NCBI GenBank assembly: GCA_028583405.1
Contig: JAPTMU010000050.1
Coordinates: forward strand, 504,001 to 568,000
Reading direction: 5' to 3'
DNA: 64,000 nt
Source of the DNA: Pogonophryne albipinna
Taxonomy: Eukaryota; Chordata; Actinopteri; Perciformes; Artedidraconidae
The position numbers and the translations under genes were made by a program. This document shows, piece after piece, positions 49,650-64,000 of this stretch (positions are counted from its first letter, which is position 1; each line of letters begins with the position of its first letter). The notes beneath the pieces were generated by a model. That model saw only the letters and a program-made list of their open reading frames with translations. It had not been told where the DNA came from and did not search any database.

Positions 49650-50136
49650 AGGTCACCTATTATGCAAAATCCACGTCTTCAATACATAAACATGTGTCCC
49701 ATCTGTAAAAAGAGATTCTGAAAGTTTCAGGAAAAAAGATTCGCTCACTTTTTGTCCTGATACATTTCTATAAAAACCTGAAAATGAGCTGATCAGATTT
49801 TGGCCACTTTATGATGTCATAACGAATGTTTGACTTGTGTAACCATTAGCCAATAACCAACCAAGGTATCCCCCCCCCCCCCCCCCCCACCTTATCACCT
49901 GAATCTCCTCCTAGAGCTCCTTGTGTCTCTGAGGGGCGTGGGGAGTGGCTCCTTATTTTCATCTAAAGTAACAGACACAGAATCAGCACTTTTTAAACAG
50001 GCCTGAAACAGAGGGGATTATGGGATGCTACAATGGCTGATCTGTTTGGTATTTAAAGCTAAACACTTCAGAGGCATGTTTTGTATATATCTGAGACCTA
50101 TAATATATTGATGAAAAACAGTGTAATAGGTGATCT
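49650..50136. mobile_element. TTAA-type MITE, family AGGTCACCTATTA, 487 bp
   Basis: AGGTCACCTATTA after TTAA (49646-49649). The right end, inverted, is AGATCACCTATTA and is followed by TCAG in place of TTAA. A run of about 20 C lies near 49868-49888. I recall this as an abundant fish MITE. Confidence 0.78.
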
Positions 50137-50545
50137 TCAGAGCCTTGAAAGAATATTAAACAGTTTTCACGGGTTGTACCCCTGATGAGTAAATAGACTG
50201 ACCCTTTTCATCTCTATCTTATTTTTTCTTATAGTTTTAAAGCTATAATAATTGTCCTCAAGGTAACCAGTGTTCAGAGTGCATGGATTGTAAACTGATT
50301 GAGGTGTCGTGTGGCACAAAGCTCACTAAGCACCAGTTAGACCAGTTTTACCGGTTCAGGTGGATCTGAAAACGCTGTCGGATTATTCATGTTTACATTA
50401 CGATTATGCAGCTGACACGCTTATTCAAAACTAATACGCATGGAAGTAGAATACAAAACATCCCAATTTGTAGGTAACCTTACTGCCAGTGGTTATTAAT
50501 CTAATATCTGTCCCGCTCCTCGCAGCAGCGAGCCTCGCAACCTGC
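50137..50545. other. Intronic sequence; right end may belong to a truncated MITE
   Basis: No gene. The last 40 bases (CCGCTCCTCGCAGCAGCGAG) match, inverted, part of the MITE interior at about 35545-35570. Confidence 0.4.
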
Positions 50546-51004
<459 letters not shown>

Positions 51005-51008
51005 TTAA

Positions 51009-51793
51009 AGGTCCCATGTCATGGCCATTTCCACTGATCATAATTCCATTGTTGAGGTCTACTAGAATAGAATTATAATTTTCCAAACTCACATTGGTTT
51101 CGCATACAGCATCTCTGTAAAGTATGTGTATTCACTCTCTCCACTAAACGGCTCGTTGCAGCTCTTGCCCCCCCCTCCCTGTGAGCCCAGTGTGCTCCGA
51201 TTGGTCGGGACGTTGTGAATCGCGCTGAGCTCCGTGGAGGTGTGATTTCCTTGTTTAGCGATACACAGCGAAACACAGCCAAACTCAACCTGAACACACA
51301 CAAAGTCACAGCCGAAGTAAAAACAATAAGTGTGGCTTGATATTGAGTAAGAAAAAGGTTGATAAACGCTGTGAGAATGGGTCTGCAGAGAGAATTTCGC
51401 CACGATCCCAACTGTCTGTTATCAGCCTGCAGCCAGGGAGGAGAAATCAGCAGAGCTGCCTGCACTGAGTGTGTGAGGAAGTCCGTGGATTGGTCAATTT
51501 GGACCAATCAGCGGGGGCTTAACGTAACGGCTCCGTAGACGTAGCGTGACGGCTCCACGGATTGGTCCATTTCGTTCCGGGGACGACATGACATCATGAT
51601 GTACCCGGAAGAATCAAATGGACAGTGACGTATCTCCAACGAGGCATTTTGGGGAGGTATTTTCTGTTTTAGAGTTTTACTCGCTACATGGTGTACTTTG
51701 AGGGTTTTGACTCTGCACACCATTTACATGCATAAAAACCTTCATAACACACAAGGGGACGGGTAATAACCGGAAAAGCATGACATGGGACCT
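51009..51793. mobile_element. Complete AGGTCCCATG MITE, 785 bp
   Basis: AGGTCCCATGTCATGG at left and GACATGGGACCT at right, with TTAA on both sides (51005-51008 and 51794-51797). No coding capacity. Confidence 0.92.
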
Positions 51794-51797
51794 TTAA

Positions 51798-52924
51798 ACA
51801 ACACAGACATTTTGAGTACAAATAATAAGCTTCTTCTAAATGGCTTTATAGCACTGCAAAGTACTGAATTGAACGGCAGCTTAACAGTGCAGGCTCATTT
51901 ATGATCTTGCCCTTGTTTTTTCTTCCTCTTAAATATTTATAGAACTGATGTAATGTTTCCTCATTCCCAAAACACCAAACAAATGCTCTACATCAACCCT
52001 GCTACGGACTAACACACAGGTTTATAGGCCTCATCTCAGTTCAAACCAGTAAACACATGATTCCATAATTCAGATTTCCTCCTAATGTCCCCTGCAAATG
52101 CAGCTATCCTAATAAATCTGTGGATAAAAATATGCGATTTAGTTGCACATTAATGCTTGAGTTTACAATACCAAGTATCATCAATTAATGCACCTTTGCC
52201 TTAATGCTATTGACATTGTCCGATTAGTGACATCCGAAAATAAGAGTTTTTCCAGTGTGCCATTGGATTGCTTGTGAATTGAAAAACCTTTGACAAAATG
52301 ATGTACATTTTCCATTCGGAGTGAACTTCAGTTCCTTTTTTAAAGCAAGTTATTACAACCAATAGCTGCCATAAGAGCAAGTATGCTGAGCCACTTCTCC
52401 AAAAATAAAGGTCAACTTGATTGGAATAATTTAAATTAAACACTAATGCAACACTCCATTTTATTGTCTTCCTTTTTTTAATTCATGACCTTTTGTCAAT
52501 GTTTAATATAAGATGTGTCCTGAATTGAAGCCCTAAAAACATCTTATGATTTATAATGTCACACCCGAGTGGTGTCCTCACTCAGACAGCTCTTCTTCTG
52601 CTGCTGGAATATGCCTTTCATAATGAACATCAATAATAGATTAATATCAACAATTACATTTATATTGATTTAAGGTGGAAAAGGTTAATAAGTACAAGCT
52701 CATTTGTAGATGGAACATAATTAATTCACTGTATTTCCCACAACACTGCCCTGCAAATCTTTCAAAATACAAGCCTTTAGTTAACAAATGAAAGGATTCT
52801 AGACAAACGCTAAATGGCTGAGTTAAAAACGTATTTTGTTAACCCTTTGACACATTATAAAGGTAAGCTGGTATCAGGATGTCAATATACTCTCAAAACA
52901 GATATGAGGGAAAAGATAAGAGAC
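51798..52924. other. Intronic sequence, no gene seen
   Basis: AT-rich without recognised repeats or exons. Confidence 0.4.
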
Positions 52925-52927
52925 TTA

Positions 52928-53683
52928 TGGCGCATTTCCACTGCAGGGCCTCGCACGGCTTAGTACAGTCAGGCCTTGCAGGCCAGGCTCACTTTATGCT
53001 GCGTTTCCATTACAGTTTAGTAGCTGTGGCAGTAACTATAGTAACGCAGTGTAGGCGGAGCCGTGACGTCATCTTCAATGAGAACCACAAAACCAACATC
53101 AGCCGTTAGCTGTTTGCCCTCAGAGCTCACAGCTCCTCATACCTGTTCAGAAACTAGACAAAAGTTAAACAAGTACAAACCACAGACTGTCTGTGTCATG
53201 GCGAATACAGTCGCTGTTTTTTTTATGTCTGTATAGGCCGTTGTTGTGAGTGTGGACGGTCGGAGCATATACAACGTTAGTTGCATTTTAAAAAGGTTTT
53301 TCGCCTGCCGTCTTGTCTGCAGACTTGTCAAAGCATTAATTCATGGTTTTTACTAACCGGTATCAGTATGTTGTTACGTCGGCATCATTTTGAAACGTGT
53401 ATTACAATTAAATCACGGTCAAATATGTTCATTTTGTTGTAGTTGTAGCCCCCTTGCCAGCGATTCTCTCTGACCATTCAGCAGTCGAGAGTGTTTACGT
53501 CACTAGTTTAGCATATTCAGCCCGGTTGTTGGCCCGGTAAGAACCTCGATTTTGGAGGGCCAGAAAAAAGGTGAAAAAGTACCCCTGAGCCGGAACTACC
53601 CCTAGTGGAAAAGCAAACAAAAACGGGCTGGGTTTGGCACGGCACGCTTAAACCGTGCTACGCGCTGCAGTGGAAATGTGCCA
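52928..53683. mobile_element. PIF/Harbinger-like MITE, 756 bp
   Basis: The left TGGCGCATTTCCACTGCAG is mirrored at the right by CTGCAGTGGAAATGTGCCA, 18 of 19 matching. The flanks are TTA on both sides (52925-52927 and 53684-53686), the 3-bp TWA-type duplication of PIF/Harbinger elements. No transposase is visible. Confidence 0.85.
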
Positions 53684-53847
53684 TTAGAAAGAGATGTAGC
53701 AGTGTAGTGGTGCTGGCAACTGCTTGGGAATTCCTGTTGAGATGCTCTCAGTCATTCCTGCTGTTTATTGGGGGCCGGTGGAGTTTGCGGAGTGGTGGAC
53801 AGGCTGGACATCTCTCTTTGAGGCTCCTCAGTGATGTGTCTCACCTG

Positions 53848-54780
53848 AGGTTCATCTCAATATCCCTCCTCGACTCCTCTCTCCCCCTCCTCCGGGACTT
53901 GACCCGGAAATCGATCAAGACACGCCATTTTGAAGGACGTCCCAATCACTGAAATGCACACGGAGGAGTCGAGGAGGGGTGAGGGAGGAGGCTTCCAGAG
54001 GAGACGAAAGGGACGATACACGAGAGCATGCGTAAGTGTTTTCACTATGTATAAAAGCCCCGCCCCCACATTCACAGCTGGTCGATTTCAACATAGAAAA
54101 ACGGAGAACTGGAAGAATGAGTGGAAAAGCGCCACATAAATGTATAAGTGCTCACAGCTCCGTGGGAATTATGTGCAATTCATTTCTTAAGGTTATACTA
54201 ACAATTTAAGTCATGTTTAATGATCTTGAACGTCACTAAAACATAGTTATTAAGAAAGCTATTTAATAAATGGCTAGATCTTGATAAATAACAATTATTT
54301 TATAGTTTTGTGTTAAAATATTCAGTAGTTAAATTATTTAAAATTCACAGTCCTGAATGTGGGTTTGTGGTGAATGTGGGGATCTACAGGACACACATTT
54401 TCAGAGGAAAGGCTTTCACATTACTATAATTATATTTTTATTTAAATGTAAATGTTACAGCAAAACGGAACACAAAAGCAGGACCAACCATCATACATTG
54501 AATTCCTTGACTAACAAGAGAAAGATTCATTCATTTAAATAAATATTTAACAACAAATGGGCCGGTTCTAAGGGGGGCTGTGCACATGTCATCATTAACA
54601 GACGTCGTTTAAAAGTGACGTTTGGTTTGAGTGAATCCCAATCAATACCTGAGGACTCCTCTGTCCTCGCGTCTCCTCCTCGTGTCTCTCGCTCGCATCT
54701 TACTGAGGCGGAGCTAAGACACAAGGAAGGGACGCGAGTGAGGGAAAGGAGGAGGTGAAATATTCAATTGAGATGAGCCT
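53848..54780. mobile_element. Inverted-repeat DNA element related to 26973-29056
   Basis: Left AGGTTCATCTCAAT and right, inverted, AGGCTCATCTCAAT. It shares the subterminal CCTCCTCGACTCCT and GGAGGAGTCGAGGAGGGG motifs with the 26973 element, arranged as a hairpin. No target duplication or transposase was found. Confidence 0.7.
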
Positions 54781-55038
54781 CTGTTGTCACTGCACCGTGA
54801 AGCCTGTGTATGACTGGCCAATCAGCTCTCCCTCTTTTCCTGCTGGCATCCATCCTGTCTGTTGTTTGGCTTCCTCTAACACCTCCACAACACATTCTGT
54901 ATCTCTCACGCTCTGCTCTCACTGATGATATTGCTCACTTCCCCGCTGCCTTGTTTTATCTTGACATGTTCATTTAAAATAAAGGGTTTTGTGGGGCGAG
55001 TGGAAATCGTCTTTTAGCTTGTTTTGAAGTCGAAACCT
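54781..55038. other. Short intronic stretch
   Basis: No recognised feature. Confidence 0.4.
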
Positions 55039-55041
55039 TTA

Positions 55042-55560
55042 AGGTCCCACGACATGGCCATTTCTACTGATCATAATTCCATTGTTGAGGTCTACTAGAA
55101 TAGATTTACATTGTGCAATTTTCCAAACTCACATTGGTTTCTCATACAACATCTCTGTATAATAATAATAATGGATTACATTTTTTATTTAGAGCACTTT
55201 TACAGGTGCTCAAAGCGCTTTACAATGACATATTACACATATTAGACATGTAAATGTCATCACTGTGGACATTACCCACAGGAGCATATGCGGGTAGAGT
55301 GTCTTGCCCAAGGACACAATGGCCTGACGCAGTGGCGGCCGAGGCGGGTTTCGGATTGGAGTTCACCAACGCCCCTTGATCTGATGATCAACGCTCTAAC
55401 CACTGCGCCAAAACCGCCCGCCTGTATAGCCCGTAACCGCCCGTATAGTATGTGTATTCACTCTCTGTCCTAAACGGCTTGTTGGAGCTCCTGCCCCCCC
55501 CCCCTCCCTGTGAGCCCAGTGTGCTCTGATTGGTTAGCTCGCCCTCTCTGTTCTGATTAG
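55042..55560. mobile_element. 5' part of an AGGTCCCATG MITE, interrupted by a V-SINE
   Basis: Starts AGGTCCCACGACATGG after TTA(A) and follows the copy at 35182 through the CATCTCTGTAT segment. It resumes after the SINE with TAGTATGTGTATTCACTC and stops near CTGATTAGTC. The right end is missing. Confidence 0.82.
55161..55420 (-). mobile_element. V-SINE, minus orientation
   Basis: On the minus strand: tRNA-like A box TGGCGCAGTGGTTAGAGCG (near 55411-55393), V-core CCTTGGGCAAGACACTC, then GTAAAGCGCTTTGAGCACCT and an (ATT)n tail. It interrupts the MITE fragment at CTGTAT, which is repeated on the other side (55422-55427), a likely target duplication. Confidence 0.85.
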
Positions 55561-56319
55561 TCTGACTTTTACCATTTTATTGTCCAAGTTAAGTCAGGAA
55601 ATAATCTGGAGTTTATTCAACACTGAACATTATCGTAAATTGCAGCACTTTCATCCAACGTCATTAGAGATGATCCGATCACGTGATCGAGGATCGGAGC
55701 CGATCACGTGATTTTCAAAAGATCGGAATCGGGAGAAAAAAATCGGGGATCGGGAATTATAATGTTTTTTTTATTATAATTTTTTTCTTTTTATTATTTT
55801 TATTTAATGTTACAAAACAAAAATGACCATGTTCACGTCTTAAAGTCATCCTAAGGCCTTAGTTTTGGTTTAAAATTACACAACATCATGTCTGTGTTGT
55901 TTCTTTTGGGCTTGTTTTCATAGACCTGTCTAAAATAGGTTAATTTGGTCGTAGTTGGTTTCCACCACAGTATTTACATGTATATAAGCCCCGCCCCCTC
56001 TCCAGCGCGTCCTGTTTGAATGACAGGAGTGAACACAGCTGACAGCCGCGGTGAAACTCCAGCGGTTAGAGCAATGCGAGTATTCGCATCGCGTCCGTTG
56101 TGAACGCAGCATAATGCAGTTCAGAAACCACTGTTCTGACGCTTTTAAAGCAACTTTTAACAGTGTGAGGGGCCCAAAGGCCATGGTGGCCGTAGGACGT
56201 ACAATTATTTGTGGGGCATAACGGCCAGACCGAGGGGCTACGACCATGGCCGCCGTGAAAATCCCACCCTGGCGCAGTGTCTAATAGTAGCAGTAAGCTA
56301 ACAAGAGGAAACAGAAAAA

Positions 56320-58010
56320 ATGTCAGGAGTTTGGAAGTATTATAAAATTGAAAGCGAAGGCAGTGTAACAGCCAGATGCAATGTTTGCAAGGCGGACTAT
56401 GTTCAACACGACCAATCTAATACGCCACCTGAGAAACGAACACCAACAACAACACGACGAGTACATTGTGAGAAAAAGTTTTTAGAGAGTACTTGTCCAT
56501 GGACAAGTGAGTTTAGCAATTTGCTCGTCCGAATACCTTTTTCACTTGTCCAGAATGGACAAAAATTGGGGCCACTGGAATCTTCTTCTTCGCCATCGTA
56601 TTTAACATTTTCCCACGTTTTTTTACGACACCGCTAACGATTTTAACGATTCCGGTTCTGCTTTTCGATTCCGGTTATTTTTGGTTCTCGATTCCGGTTC
56701 TTTGAGAGGGTAAAAATAAGTCCCATGACAAACTGGGAGAAAAATATATTTATGAAAACATTAAGTCAAATCTGTATTCCTATTTACAAATCACTTCATA
56801 CTGTTTAATTTCTTACGGTTATTGAATACAATTATATAAAAATAATCTCTGCATTGTTTAGTTAGTTCTAAGTGGTGCAGTTTGAGAATGTACAATTGGC
56901 CCAGTCTCCTCTGATGTTACACTGCAACCTGCCTGTGAGACAGAGTCCAACCACACATGTCCAACACATAGGCCTAATAATACATTATATTTATAGCCTA
57001 TTGGCCTAGCGCTTTTCTACAACTCAAAGACGCTTGTACGCTTACACATGTCCTGCAATACACATGCTGCAGCTGCCCAGCTGCTCACTGTTTGTAAAAG
57101 TAAATAAATAGTATTTTCATTTCAATAATGTACTTTCTATAACCTGCTTCATAAACAATACTGACATCCCTGTGCTCCTCCGAGTCTGGGGGTCCGGGGA
57201 TGTGAGGACAGCGCGAGGACACAGACAGGGAGGCTGCTTCACTTCATAAAGGAAATGGCGGTCAATATTAACAACACAGGAGCTAAAACGCTTAATAACC
57301 TTCATTACGTGTTAGAGAAAGAACATAAGAAAGTTTGACAAAGATGAGGCTGTTAAACGGCAGCGGATCCGCTGTGTGTAGAAAGAGAGAGAGAGACGCT
57401 GAGCTGCACCATGCAGCGATCAGCTGATACGGAGCATAGAGAGAGAGAGCTGCGGTCCGCGGGGCTCGGCCTCGCCTCCTGTCCTCACAACTCCTATTAA
57501 TCCCGGTACCGGACAATTGTTATTTGTTCCTACTCGGAACCGAGTTTTGCTTCCCAACCCTGCCACTGTGCTACACTTCCCGCCCCGCCCCGCCACCGTC
57601 TAACTGTACAGAAAGCGGCGAGATGCATTTCCTTAGGAATCGACAAGCAGAACCAAAACTAACATTTCTAAACAAACAATGGCGGACATGTACAATTTGC
57701 GAATGAGTTCTGCCTTTTTTAAACTGAATTTATCAATAATTTGTCAATAAATCAGGGCGAAAAACGTCACTTGTCCGCAGGACAAGTCAATTGAAAGATC
57801 TACTTGTCCGATATTGTAAATAACACGTCCCGAACGGTGGGACGTGTACTTTTTCGTAAACAGCGGCCACTCAGGTAACGGCACTGAAACAACCGACACT
57901 TTCAGAGACTTTTAAAAGGAAAGAGAAACTGCCCCAGAACAGTGAAAAGGCCAAAAAAATAACAGCCAAGATAGCTGAATTCATCGCGTTGGATGACCAG
58001 CCGTTATCTG
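56320..58010 (+). pseudogene. BED-finger hAT transposase, frameshifted and interrupted
   Basis: MSGVWKYYKIESEGSVTARC leads into the Cys pair CNVCKADY. After a frameshift near 56420 comes LIRHLRNEHQQQHDEYIVRK, supplying the His pair of a BED zinc finger (C-x2-C...H-x4-5-H). Past the inserted DNA the frame resumes with TALKQPTLSETFKRKEKLPQ, NSEKAKKITAKIAEFIALDD and QP. This pattern is typical of ZBED4/6-type hAT transposases just after the BED finger. The catalytic and dimerisation parts are missing. It is dead and truncated. Confidence 0.85.
56485..57860. mobile_element. Insertion(s) within the BED hAT
   Basis: ACTTGTCC/GGACAAGT motifs occur at both ends (56490-56575 and 57770-57815). They suggest one inserted element whose ends resemble the CAGGGCTCGACATTA hAT family at 3462. 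Inside, CGATTCCGGTTCTTTGAGAG (56690) and CTCGGAACCGAG (57533) with CCCAACCCT look like the ends of yet another hAT-like element at about 56630-57562. Exact borders and target duplications were not determined. Confidence 0.5.
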
Positions 58011-58144
58011 TTACCTTTTTTTTCTCTTAATGCATTGCATAAAGATCGGATTGGGAAAAATCGGTATCGGCAGATTCTCAAAATCAAATGATCGGAATAG
58101 GATCGGGAGCAAAAAAAGGTGATCGGGACATCCCTAAACGTCAT

Positions 58145-58790
58145 GGTTTCTGTTCTGCTGTCTTTGGGTACTTTGAACTTTATTTCCCTGACCAGGAATA
58201 GTGTCATGTTGAATTAGACCATGGTTCCCAAACATATTCATTTCAAGCACTCCCAGGAAGAGCTGCTCTGAGCCACTGACAGCCATGTGATAGGATTTGC
58301 TTCCCTAAGGACACAAATTACAAGTTCACTTCATTATTATTTAGTCAGGCTACGTTCCTGGGTGCATTGCGATTAGTTAGAAGGGGAATATATGAATCAG
58401 GAAGTGTCATTTTTAAACTTCTTAAATGCAGAGAAACTACTTCGTAGTTTTGGCAATGATACAAGGGGTCTGTTACGATGTGAGGTGCAGGTGAAAAAAC
58501 AATACGTGGAGAGAGGGTTTTCTTTAAAAAATAAACAGGCGTTTTATTTCTTAGCCTTCCATATTATTTTACAGGAACACAAAACTTCATGCCTGGTGCT
58601 GCGTTCACCAGCAAGGAACTAACACAAATTCCGCCCTCCCCTCTCTTTCCAACCACATTTATAGGAGACTGCCCGCCTTCCCAATGCAACCTGGCCAATC
58701 AGGTCATGGTTCTGAAAGCGGAGTGAAGGGTTAAATACAAAATTAAACACTGTTGTCTACATTTAATAAAACCAAGCCCCCAGGAAGTGT
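58145..58790. other. Intronic sequence, no gene seen
   Basis: No recognised element ends or exons. Confidence 0.4.
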
Positions 58791-58794
58791 GCCG

Positions 58795-59944
<1,150 letters not shown>

Positions 59945-59945
59945 T

Positions 59946-64000
<4,055 letters not shown>

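Larger units (their letters stand above)
55665..58136. mobile_element. hAT transposon with BED-finger transposase remnants, 2472 bp
   Basis: Ends TAGAGATGATCC and (inverted) TAGGGATGTCCC, flanked by an exact 8-bp duplication AACGTCAT (55657-55664 and 58137-58144). GATCGG repeats are subterminal on both sides. It holds transposase pieces on the plus strand at 56320-56480 and 57870-58010, separated by further insertions (about 56485-57860). Confidence 0.93.

Overview
The window is eukaryotic and almost certainly from a ray-finned (teleost) fish. It has long AT-rich non-coding stretches, extended (CA)n, (TG)n and (TA)n microsatellites, V-SINEs, L2-like LINEs and many hAT, PIF/Harbinger-like and TTAA-flanked DNA transposons. 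Only two exons of a host gene are recognisable. Both are on the + strand (45098-45319 and 62269-62407), have consensus splice sites and matching phases, and encode consecutive parts of a DAP-kinase catalytic domain, best matching dapk1. Nearly the whole window is therefore intron of this kinase gene: at least 45 kb upstream of the first visible exon, an intron of about 16.9 kb between the two, and the start of the next intron.

Layout: 1-1.3 kb plain intron. 1.3-4.9 kb degraded DNA transposons: a long inverted-repeat element holding a V-SINE and a 1.2 kb hAT-like insertion with a transposase remnant. 5-7 kb plain intron. 7.0-13.8 kb a minus-strand LINE with a coiled-coil plus SGNH-esterase ORF1 and an endonuclease/reverse-transcriptase ORF2. 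ORF2 is split by a 1.48 kb hAT element with an exact 8-bp target duplication and ends in an L2-like tail. 13.8-17.8 kb intron. 17.8-25.6 kb a three-level nest: a hAT (8-bp duplication) holds a 6.3 kb TTAA-type, Kolobok-like transposon, which was itself hit by two LINE fragments. 25.6-35.2 kb intron with a 2.1 kb inverted-repeat element carrying a hAT. 35.2-44.9 kb intron with several MITEs and a degraded DNA element. 45.1 kb first dapk1 exon. 45.6-49.6 kb a minus-strand L2-type LINE split by a hAT that contains a second hAT. 49.6-58.1 kb a dense cluster of MITEs, a 274-bp (TG)n, a PIF/Harbinger-like MITE, a V-SINE and a BED-finger hAT. 58.8-59.9 kb a repeat with a long (TA)n. 62.3 kb second dapk1 exon.

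The most interesting unit is the Kolobok-like transposon at 18340-24672. Besides a multi-exon transposase on the minus strand, it carries on the plus strand a small two-exon gene for a Cys-rich domain resembling the cytoplasmic C-terminal domain of P2X7 receptors. The two genes converge, and each has a polyadenylation signal in the gap between them. Both look broken now (a frameshift in one, LINE insertions in the other), so this copy is a fossil, but it preserves a transposase-plus-accessory-gene architecture. No complete active gene, RNA gene or CRISPR array was found.
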